Shown here piece after piece: positions 18,458 to 27,569 of a stretch of DNA of 64,000 nt. Origin of the DNA: Terriglobales bacterium (GTDB lineage Bacteria > Acidobacteriota > Terriglobia > Terriglobales > Acidobacteriaceae); assembly GCA_025936825.1 (NCBI GenBank), contig JAICSO010000006.1, forward strand, positions 149,142-213,141, written 5' to 3'. Below the pieces are notes generated by a model. It did no database searches, had not been told where the DNA came from, and saw only the letters and a program-made list of their open reading frames with translations. Made by a program: the position numbers and the translations under genes. Position 1 is the first letter of the stretch, and every line of letters starts with the position of its first letter.

Positions 18458-18624
18458 ATGCCTCGCCTTAGCCCGCGTGGAGACACCGGTGCGTGTTCCG
18501 AAAGCGTGCGTCGGTGCCGAAATTGCACCAGCAACAAACATTTGATGAACCACTGTGGGTTAGGACTAGCAAGCGATTCAGATTAGTTCATCGATCGTTG
18601 TGTTCCAGTGAAGGTCGTGAGTAA

Positions 18625-20226
18625 ATGAACCCAGTAATCGATTCTCGTCCGAAGGACGCGTTCTGTAAATGGCTCAATATCCTTTGTGCCCGCCTCGAAA
18701 AATACGAGGACAAAGACCCAACCCCGTTCGGGCCCTTAGCCCTTGTCTTTTGCTGCTATCCATTCATTTTACTCATGATCGGCAGTCACCCCCTCTGGCA
18801 TGACGAACTATATACGTACTACATAGCTAAAGCTCCGACGCTCAAGCAATTCATCACTGAAATCACGCACCTCGACTTACAGCCTCCTCTAGGATACGTG
18901 CTCACCCGGATTTCGCTGAAGTTGCTAGGTGACAATCAGTTTGCCACTCGGATGCCGTCGATGCTCGCTTTTACTGGAGCGAGCATCTGCCTATATTACT
19001 CTGTCCGGCGCAGGCTCGGGCGGTTCTATGGCTTGCTTGCCACGCTGGTGTTCTGGCTGACTCCATTCTTGTACTACGCGACCGAGGCTCGCCCCTATGC
19101 GTTGGTGGTGGGTTTTTTCGCTTTGGCCATGTTGGGCTGGCAAGAGGCAACCGAGGGTGGTCGGCGCCGGTTCGGCCTTTTCGCAATTGCGTTTGGCGTA
19201 TGGGGAATGATCGTGAGTCAGGTGTTCAGCCCCCTACTAGTCCTAATTCTCGGATTAGCAGAGCTCACCCGCTCTCTTGAGCAGCGGAAGGTACTGTGGC
19301 CTTTCTGGCTCGCCTTGCTCGCTCCCTGCGCGTTCGTAGTCATGTACATTCCGATATTCCGCCGATTCGAGGCCTGGACCGTGGTTCCACCCGAGTTTCG
19401 CGCTTCCCCCCTCAAAGTCCTCTTTTTTTACGGCGACATCTCGTCCGCGGTGAGTGTTGTTCTTCTGGTCGCGCTAACTGCGGCGCTCTTCGTATATCGC
19501 TCGCAACCGCTAGAACTTGCGCAATCTCAGTTTTCAGTTCGTAAACATGAAATAGCCTTGGTGGTCGGGCTTCTGTTACTTCCCGTCATCATTAATCTCG
19601 CCTTGATGCGAAGCGGCGGCGCGTTTTGGCCGCGTTATTGCATTCCCACGGGGATTGGCGTGGCACTGATATTCGTGTATGTACTGGCGAAACTCACTAA
19701 CGGTAGCCGCGCAGCCGCGGCTATTGCCAGTGGCTGCGTGTTCCTTGGAATGATAATTGGAATTGTGCAGCAGGTGGTGCAACCACGCAGAAAGGCAATG
19801 GTCCCAGAGATATCGCTGGCACAACTGGATCACAGTTTGCCGGTGGTGGACGCTAGCGGTCTGACGTTCCTGGAAATGAACAAGCGCGAGAGCAATGAAT
19901 CGCTATCACGCGTCTTTTATTTAACCGACCGCGGGGCAGCTATCCATTACGCTCAGGCAACGATTTTTGAGGGTACGGCCAGCCTTCGGCAGTACTGGCC
20001 GATTCGCGGCACAGTCATGCCCTATCAAGATTTTGTTGGGAGTACGCCTCATTTCTTCGTCCTCGGCACTCCAGACTATCCTGAGGACTGGCTGATTCCT
20101 AAGCTGCTGGACGACGGCGCCAAATTGGATTTCAAAGGCGAATTGCGCGCTAGCAGCTATAAAGACAGCATGATCTTTGAAGTAATGATGCCGCCTGCGA
20201 ACAACTCGCTGGCCCCGAGAAAGTAA
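18625..20226 (+). CDS. Glycosyltransferase family 39-like membrane protein
   Basis: This is a 533-residue protein. The first loop reads HPLWHDELYTYYIAK, then LDLQPPLGYVLTRISLKLLG. The DE pair followed by a P-P-L-Y/G-x-L block is the hallmark of ArnT/PMT-like GT39 enzymes, which take a sugar from a polyprenyl-phosphate donor on the periplasmic side. About ten membrane segments and a soluble C-terminal domain of about 140 residues follow. A 167-bp gap precedes it, the largest in the array, so it may have its own promoter. It is followed after 142 bp by paralogue C. Confidence 0.8.
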   Translation: MNPVIDSRPKDAFCKWLNILCARLEKYEDKDPTPFGPLALVFCCYPFILLMIGSHPLWHDELYTYYIAKAPTLKQFITEITHLDLQPPLGYVLTRISLKLLGDNQFATRMPSMLAFTGASICLYYSVRRRLGRFYGLLATLVFWLTPFLYYATEARPYALVVGFFALAMLGWQEATEGGRRRFGLFAIAFGVWGMIVSQVFSPLLVLILGLAELTRSLEQRKVLWPFWLALLAPCAFVVMYIPIFRRFEAWTVVPPEFRASPLKVLFFYGDISSAVSVVLLVALTAALFVYRSQPLELAQSQFSVRKHEIALVVGLLLLPVIINLALMRSGGAFWPRYCIPTGIGVALIFVYVLAKLTNGSRAAAAIASGCVFLGMIIGIVQQVVQPRRKAMVPEISLAQLDHSLPVVDASGLTFLEMNKRESNESLSRVFYLTDRGAAIHYAQATIFEGTASLRQYWPIRGTVMPYQDFVGSTPHFFVLGTPDYPEDWLIPKLLDDGAKLDFKGELRASSYKDSMIFEVMMPPANNSLAPRK

Positions 20227-20368
20227 CCAGCCGCCACAGTCGTAAATCGTGCCGGAGCGAAATGGCAGAACGCTGTTTTATTGCTCGGTGTTGTGAGAGC
20301 ATGGACTGGATCTGCGGACGCTCTAGACTGCTGTTGTGAACGGCAACAACACTTCTTGCCCCTGATCC

Positions 20369-22060
20369 ATGGTCTTTCTGGCAATTGAGCTTTGTCTGAC
20401 GGCGATGTGCGTTGCGCTGGCGCTGGTGCGCCCCGCGCTGGGAGATATGTGGTTCAACTCGATTGAGACGCGCCTCTCCCACTACGCCGTGCATCGCGCT
20501 AAGACCATTGTCACCATCGGTCTGCTGGCGCTCGGGATACGGCTCGCTCTACTCCCCCAGCTTCCGATTCCCCAACCGAAGGTCGTGGACGAGTTCGGAT
20601 ACCTTCTGCTGTCAGACACCTTCTCGCATGGACGTTTGGCGAATCCAACTCACCCCATGTGGGTTCATTTCGAGACATTCCTGGAAAACTGGAATCCCAC
20701 CTACGCATCCATGTACTACCCCGGGTACGGCCTATTCCTCGCCTTCGGCCAAAGTGTATTGGGACATCCGTTCTGGGGTGTATGGCTCAGCTCTGGCCTG
20801 ATGTGTGCCGCGATCTCCTGGGCCCTGTACGGGTGGCTGCCTCCGGGATGGACGTTGCTGGGGAGCCTGCTCGCGGTGATCCGCGTGGCTTCTTACTCCT
20901 ATTGGGTGGATAGCTACTGGGGGGGGACAGTCACGGCAATTGGTGGCGCGCTGGTTCTCGGAGCATTACCGCGAATCAAGCGAGAGCTGCGTGTGCGCGA
21001 CTCGGTCTTACTGGGGTTAGGAATGACGATCCTGGAGTACACGCGTCCCTACGAAGGGATTTTCTTCAGCGTCCCCGCTCTGACAGTGCTTATGGTGTGG
21101 CTGCTTCGGCGAAAGTCACCTCAGCCGAAATCTGCTGTTGCGCATGTGGCTGTTCCGTTTCTCTCAATCATGGTCATCTCTACCGCAGCGCTTGCGTACT
21201 ACTTCTATCGCGTGACCGGTAGTCCGTTCACCACTCCATACCAGGTGAATATGAGCACGTACGGACTGTTGTATTTCCCCTGGCAGAAGATCGCGCCGGT
21301 ACAGTTCCACCACGAGACTATGCGGATGTTCTACAGAGGAGGAGCTGTTGTTGGCTGGTATGAGGTTGCTCGTCATCATCCACTGAAGCTGCAGTTTCTA
21401 AAACTGTGGGTATTGTGGCTTTTCTACTTTGGCCCAATCTTTACCTTGCCTTGCCTGGCGTGGATCTTCACCCGGCCAAAAGGCGCTTTGTGGAAGTCCC
21501 TTTCTCCGGAACTTCGTCTCCTGCTGGTGTTATGTGCGGCGACGTGGTTCTCCTGCGCGTTGACGATCTACGTCGGGCAACCCCACTATGTCGCACAGCT
21601 CACGGTTGTGTTTTATGCAATTATGCTGCTAATGATGCGAGACATCTATGAGAGTGGCAGTGCAAGCTTGAAATTTCTTGTGCGATCGGTCTCGTTCGTT
21701 TGTTTTGCCTTGTTTGTCGCACGCGTCGCTGCACCTGCATTTCATCTCACTCCACAGCCCAGTTGGACGCGCACCTGGTGTTCGCTGGACGAGCAGAACC
21801 TGGAGCGAGCGCGGTTGCTGAATAAGCTCGAGCAGATGCCAGGGCAACAACTAGTAATTGTGCGTTACGGCTCAGAGCACGATTTAATTCTGAATGAATG
21901 GGTGTTCAACAAGGCCGATATTGATGGATCGAAGGTAATTTGGGCGCGCGATATGGGCGCGCAGAACTCCGAACTGATGCACTATTTTTCGAACCGCCGC
22001 GCGTGGCTTGTAGAACCGGACTTAGAGCCGCCCAGGTTATCTCCATATGTCGAGCAATGA
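20369..22060 (+). CDS. GT-C-like membrane protein, paralogue C
   Basis: This is a 563-residue protein of the same family as the genes at 13187 and 14932. It keeps VDEFGYLLLSDTF, GRLANPTHPMWVHFETF and the C-terminal EWVFNKADID and WARDMG. The histidine of the HDE motif is replaced by valine (VDEF), while the Asp-Glu pair is kept. Separation from A and B by two unrelated glycosyltransferase genes suggests an older duplication or rearrangement. The next gene overlaps its end by 14 bp. Confidence 0.75.
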   Translation: MVFLAIELCLTAMCVALALVRPALGDMWFNSIETRLSHYAVHRAKTIVTIGLLALGIRLALLPQLPIPQPKVVDEFGYLLLSDTFSHGRLANPTHPMWVHFETFLENWNPTYASMYYPGYGLFLAFGQSVLGHPFWGVWLSSGLMCAAISWALYGWLPPGWTLLGSLLAVIRVASYSYWVDSYWGGTVTAIGGALVLGALPRIKRELRVRDSVLLGLGMTILEYTRPYEGIFFSVPALTVLMVWLLRRKSPQPKSAVAHVAVPFLSIMVISTAALAYYFYRVTGSPFTTPYQVNMSTYGLLYFPWQKIAPVQFHHETMRMFYRGGAVVGWYEVARHHPLKLQFLKLWVLWLFYFGPIFTLPCLAWIFTRPKGALWKSLSPELRLLLVLCAATWFSCALTIYVGQPHYVAQLTVVFYAIMLLMMRDIYESGSASLKFLVRSVSFVCFALFVARVAAPAFHLTPQPSWTRTWCSLDEQNLERARLLNKLEQMPGQQLVIVRYGSEHDLILNEWVFNKADIDGSKVIWARDMGAQNSELMHYFSNRRAWLVEPDLEPPRLSPYVEQ

Positions 22061-23291
22061 GGCGAAGGGGCAAGGATTCCGAATAGGCTTGAATGACGGC
22101 ACGCTGGGTTTGGCGATGGCGGCGATCTTGCTGTTCACCGCCGTCTTTTGGTCAGCCCGCAGTCCTAACGTCGAAAAGGCTGACTTCTCCCTTACGTACG
22201 TTGGCGCGATGCTTGTCCATAACGGTTTAGGAAGCCGTCTTTATGATCTGAACCTGCAGAAGCAAACACGCGACGCGCTATTCCAGCACCCGAGCCCATT
22301 GTTTTTTGAACATCCACCGTTTGAGGCGCTAATCCTTGCGCCACTCGCGCATTATTCGTATCGAACTGCGTACATGATGTGGGGCCTCGCGAACGCGGCA
22401 GTCTGGTTTGTTTTGATGCTTCGCATGCGTTCCCACTTGCATTGGCCACGTGAAGACCTGGGTTACATCGTCCTATGGTTTCTGTTTGCGCCGATCGGTG
22501 TAGCCTTGTACCAGGGGCAATCCTCAATCTTGTTGTTGGGAGTTTACGCAACGTGCTTCCTGCAGTTGCGGAGAGGAAATGACTTTCTCGCAGGCTTACT
22601 GTTGGGATTCGGTCTAATAAAATTGCAGTTTGTTCTGCCACTCGTCGCCATAATTGTGATGCGCAAGAAATGGTCTCTCGTGGGTGGATTTGTGACTACG
22701 GCGATTTTTCTGGCTTTCCTCTCAATCGTGACGGTTGGGTGGCGAGGTGTTGTGGATTACGCGGGGTTTCTAGTCGCAATCGGCAGTCACCCAAATAACC
22801 TCTCGTTCGGTTCGGGAGTTGACATGCCGACAATTCATGGTTTCTTCTTTGCAACATTCGGACATTGGGTGAATCCATACGCCCTCCAAGTTCTAGTCGC
22901 AGGGACGTCATTGTTGCTGTTGGGGTGGGTCGCCTGGCGCTGGTATTCCATCGAGTCGCAACCCGGCACGGATTGGATGTTTACATCGGCCATCGCTGCA
23001 TCCCTTCTCGCCGGTTCACATATGTTCACGCACGATTTCAGCCCGCTTTTGCTGGGACTGTTTATAGTGGGTGCCGGGCTCACGTCTCTGCAAACCAGAA
23101 CGGCACGACGCCTTTTGAAAGTCGTCCTCGCGATTTTCTGGGCGTTTCCCGTTTACTTCTTTTGTGTGGCCTGGCATTGCATGTTTCTCCTATGTCCAAT
23201 CTTGCTGTTACTCACATGGGTTGCCGCTGAGAGTGCTCGCAAAGCGGCGCGCAGCGACGCACATCACCTTGAGCTCGCAGTCAACGGATAG
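22047..23291 (+). CDS. GT87 (DUF2029)-family membrane glycosyltransferase
   Basis: This is a 414-residue protein, the normal length for the family. DUF2029 proteins include mycobacterial polyprenyl-phosphomannose-dependent mannosyltransferases. After the first membrane helix comes FSLTYVGAMLV, LYDLNLQ and an FEHPPFEALILAPLA block (D/Y...PP.); later a YQGQSSILLLGVY stretch, all typical of GT87. The start overlaps the previous stop by 14 bp, and the next gene begins 3 bp after its end, so it sits in a coupled operon. Confidence 0.8.
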   Translation: MSSNEAKGQGFRIGLNDGTLGLAMAAILLFTAVFWSARSPNVEKADFSLTYVGAMLVHNGLGSRLYDLNLQKQTRDALFQHPSPLFFEHPPFEALILAPLAHYSYRTAYMMWGLANAAVWFVLMLRMRSHLHWPREDLGYIVLWFLFAPIGVALYQGQSSILLLGVYATCFLQLRRGNDFLAGLLLGFGLIKLQFVLPLVAIIVMRKKWSLVGGFVTTAIFLAFLSIVTVGWRGVVDYAGFLVAIGSHPNNLSFGSGVDMPTIHGFFFATFGHWVNPYALQVLVAGTSLLLLGWVAWRWYSIESQPGTDWMFTSAIAASLLAGSHMFTHDFSPLLLGLFIVGAGLTSLQTRTARRLLKVVLAIFWAFPVYFFCVAWHCMFLLCPILLLLTWVAAESARKAARSDAHHLELAVNG

Positions 23292-23294
23292 CGA

Positions 23295-24965
23295 ATGTCG
23301 CTCGCATCGGAAATCTCGGTCCAACAGACGGGGCGGCGGCCAACCCCTTCCATGAGACCCTCCGTGAGAAATATCTGCCGCCCTGACCCGCTGATTAGCT
23401 TTGCCATTTTTCTGGGCTGCTTGGGATATCTGTGTTTATTTCTTCGGTATTCTTCCCTGGAACTTGACGAGGGAATTGTTCTACAGGGAGCTGAACGCGT
23501 TCTTCGCGGACAAATACCTTATCGCGATTTTTTTACCTTCTACACTCCAGGCTCGTTTTACCTCGTTGCTCTGGTGTTTCGCATTTTTGGTGATTCGTTT
23601 ACTGTTGCCCGCTTTAGTATCGCTGTTTGCGGTGCGGTATGTTCAGTTCTGACATATGCACTCTCACGCCGCGTATGTGGCCGCGGAATTGCCGTTCTTT
23701 GCGCTATGCTTGCGACGCTGGCCGGAGCTGCTTTTCGCTTCCTGGTTTTACACAACCCGTACAGCACGGTGTTTGCGTTTCTCGCACTGTACGCAGCGCT
23801 CCGCGCCATCGAGACTCGCCGGTTGCCTTGGATGTTCGCGGCTGGTTCGCTGGCGAGTACAACATTACTCTTTGAACAGTCAAAAGGCGTTGGGGTCTTT
23901 GCCGGACTAGTTCTGGCGTTGGTATTGTTTAGGATTTTCGATAATGGCTGGCACGGTATCACCGACTGGGTATATGGATTACTCCTCGGTGGATGCTGGC
24001 CTCTTGTTTTAACGTGTTGGTTCTTCGGCGCGCACCATGCCCTTGGTGTGATGGCGCATGATTGGATCTGGCCCCTCCAGCATTATACGAAAGCCAACCA
24101 TGTACCTTATGGCTTCCAGAACTGGTCGGACCAAACACGCGAGTTGATTTTCCACTCTGGACCGCTTTGGTTGCGCGTTGTTAAAGTGCTGACGGTTTCT
24201 CCGACAGTCATCGTTCCTATTTTGCCGCTTATTGCTATTGCGATCCTAGGTCGTTTGGCTTGGAAGGGATGGGCCAGAGATGTACGTTCGCAACAGTTCG
24301 CGTATTACATTCTCGTGTGCTCAGTTTGCGCAGGCCTTCTGGCTTCGGTGTACGTGGTCAGGCCCGATAGCTTGCATTTCATGTATCTGGCTCCGATTTG
24401 GTATGTAGTTCTCGCATGGATACTGGATGCACAAGGCGCGGGTAGTAAATTTCTACAAAATGCCCGCCCATATTTATTTGCATACGTAGTCATCTCATTC
24501 GGCATGTTGGCGCTTGCCAGTTTGTTGCCAGCCAGGGGTGCTCGGTATCGAGTTGAAACGCGACGGGGAATCATCAAAACGAACGCTGAGGACACGGTTG
24601 TTCCGTACGCGCAAGCTCACCTCGCAACCGGGGAAGAACTGCTTGTCTATCCCTACCTTCCGCTGTACAACTACCTCACAGGGACTCTCAGCCCCTCGCG
24701 TTACGACTTCTTTCAGCCTGGAATGAATACACCAGATCAAGCCGATCAGATCATTCAATCGCTGATTCCGGACAAAGCTGTTCTGTTACAACCGGCCTTT
24801 AGCGACACTATTCCTCACTCGTGGGCTGATACGCCTGTGAGCGCTATCGTTAATGATCCCGTCACGGACTTTCTGGTGCGGAATTATCGTACGTGCAAAG
24901 TCTTGAGGTCACCGGACAACTTGGGATTCTGGTGGATGGTGCCGAAGAACCGAAGATGCTCTTGA
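23295..24965 (+). CDS. GT39-like membrane glycosyltransferase
   Basis: This is a 556-residue protein. An N-terminal cytoplasmic stretch of about 30 residues precedes the first helix. The loop after it reads LELDEGIVLQGAERVLRGQIPYRDF then FYTPGSFYL, a DE-containing donor-binding loop followed by a P-G/Y motif as in GT39 proteins. About ten membrane segments and a short soluble C-terminus follow. It starts 3 bp after the previous stop and its end overlaps the next ATG (24956) by 10 bp. Donor and acceptor cannot be told from sequence. Confidence 0.75.
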   Translation: MSLASEISVQQTGRRPTPSMRPSVRNICRPDPLISFAIFLGCLGYLCLFLRYSSLELDEGIVLQGAERVLRGQIPYRDFFTFYTPGSFYLVALVFRIFGDSFTVARFSIAVCGAVCSVLTYALSRRVCGRGIAVLCAMLATLAGAAFRFLVLHNPYSTVFAFLALYAALRAIETRRLPWMFAAGSLASTTLLFEQSKGVGVFAGLVLALVLFRIFDNGWHGITDWVYGLLLGGCWPLVLTCWFFGAHHALGVMAHDWIWPLQHYTKANHVPYGFQNWSDQTRELIFHSGPLWLRVVKVLTVSPTVIVPILPLIAIAILGRLAWKGWARDVRSQQFAYYILVCSVCAGLLASVYVVRPDSLHFMYLAPIWYVVLAWILDAQGAGSKFLQNARPYLFAYVVISFGMLALASLLPARGARYRVETRRGIIKTNAEDTVVPYAQAHLATGEELLVYPYLPLYNYLTGTLSPSRYDFFQPGMNTPDQADQIIQSLIPDKAVLLQPAFSDTIPHSWADTPVSAIVNDPVTDFLVRNYRTCKVLRSPDNLGFWWMVPKNRRCS

Positions 24966-26257
24966 TTATGTCTCAGGCCACTTCAAACGTGACACCGAGT
25001 GGTAAAGCGGATCCCGGGAAGACATGGCGAGTGCCATACTACGTACGTGGTTTGGCTCTCGGAGTTCCAATTTACCTTGCTGCAATCCACCTGTGGACCT
25101 GGGCTCTTTACGTTCCGGATTTCCTTGTGAGGGGAGGATTAGACTTCAGGCAGAGCTACTCCGCCGCATACATGCTCCGAACAGGACGCGGCAGCGAGTT
25201 GTACAACTATGAAGCACAGAAGCGATATCAAAACGTGCTGGTTTCTCAGCAAAACATCCCCCTGCCTTTCGTGGAACCTGCATACGAAGCAGTTCTGTTT
25301 GAACCGCTGAGTCGATTCTCATTTCGTGCAGCGTATTTCTTTTTCCTTGGGGTGAATGTGGCACTGCTTTGTCTCTGTTGTGGTCTTTTGAAACCGTGGC
25401 TGGCGAACCTGCACGCGGTCTACTGGTGGCTGCCTTACATAATGTTTGTTGGTTTTCTCCCTATCGCAGTCGCATTAATCCAAGGCCAAGACGCGATATT
25501 GTTGACCACTGGATTCGTAGTCGCTTTTGTCTTGTTGGTACGAGATCGGAAATTTCTGGCAGGTATAGCACTTGGGCTAACTATTTTTAAATTTCAAATC
25601 GTCCTGCCGGTAGCAGTTCTCTTTTTGGTCTGGCGCCAGTTGCGATTTGTGGCGGGGTTCGCAACGTCAGCGACGATAGCCCTTGGAATCGGGTTTTGGA
25701 GAGCCGGCATTGTGCAAACAAAGGCCTACTTCTCCCTTCTACTGTCCCTCTCAGGATTGAAGCCACCCTTGGCAGGCTTCGACTCATATCCCATTTCCTG
25801 GAATGGCATGTCTTGTGTACATGGGATCGTGTTTTCCTTTGGGCAGGGTCACGCGTCGCACAGGGCTTTGACTATCGTGTCCCTGGCGCTATCTTTTGCG
25901 ATTTTGGGATGGACCGCTTTTCGCGGTTCGAGCATCAAATCTGCTGCCACACAATTACTTCTTGCCTGTTTGTGCGGCGTCCTAGTGGGCCACCACGTAA
26001 ATATCTATGATTTATCTATCCTGTTGCTTCCAATCTTCGTTGTGCTTAACGCATTCCTTCCGAAGGAGCAGAGTGGACGACGAGTTGATCGAGCGATAGC
26101 GGTCGCTGCGGCATTGATGTTTAGCGCATCACTTGTATTTTCATTTTTCCCATCCCATTTTTCTTTAGCTGCATTCGTTGAGGTTTTTTTTCTCGTAGCC
26201 ATCGCATTGGCAGGTGCTGAAGGCTTCAACCCAGCTCACAGCGAAGCCGCTGGATGA
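24956..26257 (+). CDS. GT87 (DUF2029)-like membrane protein, paralogue pair member 1
   Basis: This protein has about 433 residues from ATG 24956, which overlaps the preceding stop by 10 bp; ATG 24968 is nearly as good. The N-terminal block VPYYVRGLALGVPIYLAAIH and the loop GGLDFRQSYSAAYMLRTG recur in the next gene, so the two are tandem paralogues. LYNYEAQKRYQ, PFVEPAYEAVLFEPLS and IQGQDAILLTTG follow the GT87 layout of the gene at 22047. About ten membrane segments. A polyprenyl-phosphate sugar transferase role is inferred. Confidence 0.75.
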   Translation: MLLIMSQATSNVTPSGKADPGKTWRVPYYVRGLALGVPIYLAAIHLWTWALYVPDFLVRGGLDFRQSYSAAYMLRTGRGSELYNYEAQKRYQNVLVSQQNIPLPFVEPAYEAVLFEPLSRFSFRAAYFFFLGVNVALLCLCCGLLKPWLANLHAVYWWLPYIMFVGFLPIAVALIQGQDAILLTTGFVVAFVLLVRDRKFLAGIALGLTIFKFQIVLPVAVLFLVWRQLRFVAGFATSATIALGIGFWRAGIVQTKAYFSLLLSLSGLKPPLAGFDSYPISWNGMSCVHGIVFSFGQGHASHRALTIVSLALSFAILGWTAFRGSSIKSAATQLLLACLCGVLVGHHVNIYDLSILLLPIFVVLNAFLPKEQSGRRVDRAIAVAAALMFSASLVFSFFPSHFSLAAFVEVFFLVAIALAGAEGFNPAHSEAAG

Positions 26258-26294
26258 GAAGGGCCGTTTTTGGATCAGAACGCGAGCATTGAAG

Positions 26295-27569
26295 ATGGTG
26301 AAGTCAGAGACTATCCGGCGATCAACTACGACGGCGGAACGAGAGGTGCCCTACTACGTCAAGGGTCTAGCGCTCGGCATTCCCATCTACTTCGTCGCCA
26401 TTCACATGTGGACGTGGATCTTGAGTGTTCCGGTCGTTCTGCCGAAAGGAGGGTACGATTTTCGCCAGATCTATGCAGCAGCATACATGGTGAGAACAGG
26501 GCATGCACACAAGCTTTACGATTATGATACGCAAAAACAAATTCAGGATGAAACGGTTTCGCCACAGCCTATCGCTCTGCCATACGTCAGTCCATCGTAC
26601 GAAGCTCTAGCTGTCGCACCCTTGAGCTGGTTCCATTTTCGAACAGCCTATTTTCTCTTCCTCGCCGTTAATATGGCCGCGCTCGGGTTCTGTTTTGTCC
26701 TGCTACAGCCCTGGATGCACTTTCTCCGAAATATTTACCCGTGGCTGCCGGCTGCTTTGTTTCTGGGTTTCCTTCCCATTGGTGCAACGCTGATCGAGGG
26801 CCAAGATTCGATTCTTCTCACCACATGCGTTGTCGGTGCCTGGGTTCTGCTTAACGAAGAAAGCCCCCTTTTTGCAGGCATAGTGCTAGGTATCGCGTTG
26901 TTTAAGTTTTCTATCGTTCTTCCGATCGCTCTCCTATTCGTCTTCTGGCGCCAATGGCAATTTTCATTGGGGTTCGCGGCTTCCGGAGCAACCTTCGCAG
27001 GAATCTCGATCTGGCTTACTGGAATCGCCCAGACCAAACTCTACGTCGAGACGTTGTTCTCGATTGCCGGTCTTCGTCCTGCAACAAATGGACTGTCGAT
27101 CTATCCGGTGAGCTGGCAGATGATGGCTAATGTACACGGTTTTGTTTTTACACTAGCGAGTCAATGCCTTCCGAAGCACGTTGTTGAGTTCACCACAATC
27201 TTGATCTCTGTTCTGGTCATGGCTTGGACAATGATTTGTGGTTGGCGGTTTAGGCAGGCGTCGAAATTACTTCTGCTGGCAATACCGTGCAGCGTACTCA
27301 TTAGCCATCACGCGTATTCTCACGATCTGAGCGTTTTGCTTTTGCCGATGATAATCCTTCTTGAGGATTTCCTTCCACGCGAGCCTCTGCCCCGGAATCG
27401 CGACCGCATGATCGCCGGATCGGCAGCGCTACTGTTTGTCGCGCCCGTCATGGAGTCGTACTCGCGGAACCACTTTTATTTTGTACTGATCCCCGTCGTG
27501 TTCTTTCTTTGGGCAGTTGCAGCTTCCCTTTCTAAGCAGAGCCTTCCGCCAGACCGGTCGACTCTTTAG
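26295..27569 (+). CDS. GT87 (DUF2029)-like membrane protein, paralogue pair member 2
   Basis: This protein has about 424 residues from ATG 26295; an in-frame GTG at 26214 would add 27 residues and overlap the previous gene by 44 bp. It shares VPYYVKGLALGIPIYFVAIH, GYDFRQIYAAAYMVRTG, LYDYDTQKQIQ and EGQDSILLTTC with its neighbour. It is the last gene of the array and ends 4 bp inside the convergent acyltransferase gene. Confidence 0.75.
   Translation: MVKSETIRRSTTTAEREVPYYVKGLALGIPIYFVAIHMWTWILSVPVVLPKGGYDFRQIYAAAYMVRTGHAHKLYDYDTQKQIQDETVSPQPIALPYVSPSYEALAVAPLSWFHFRTAYFLFLAVNMAALGFCFVLLQPWMHFLRNIYPWLPAALFLGFLPIGATLIEGQDSILLTTCVVGAWVLLNEESPLFAGIVLGIALFKFSIVLPIALLFVFWRQWQFSLGFAASGATFAGISIWLTGIAQTKLYVETLFSIAGLRPATNGLSIYPVSWQMMANVHGFVFTLASQCLPKHVVEFTTILISVLVMAWTMICGWRFRQASKLLLLAIPCSVLISHHAYSHDLSVLLLPMIILLEDFLPREPLPRNRDRMIAGSAALLFVAPVMESYSRNHFYFVLIPVVFFLWAVAASLSKQSLPPDRSTL

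Noticed and set aside
20227..20368. TGGCAGAACGC... as a further sigma54 element before paralogue C
   Set aside because: The GC dinucleotide is not 12 bp from the GG, so the -12 box is missing.
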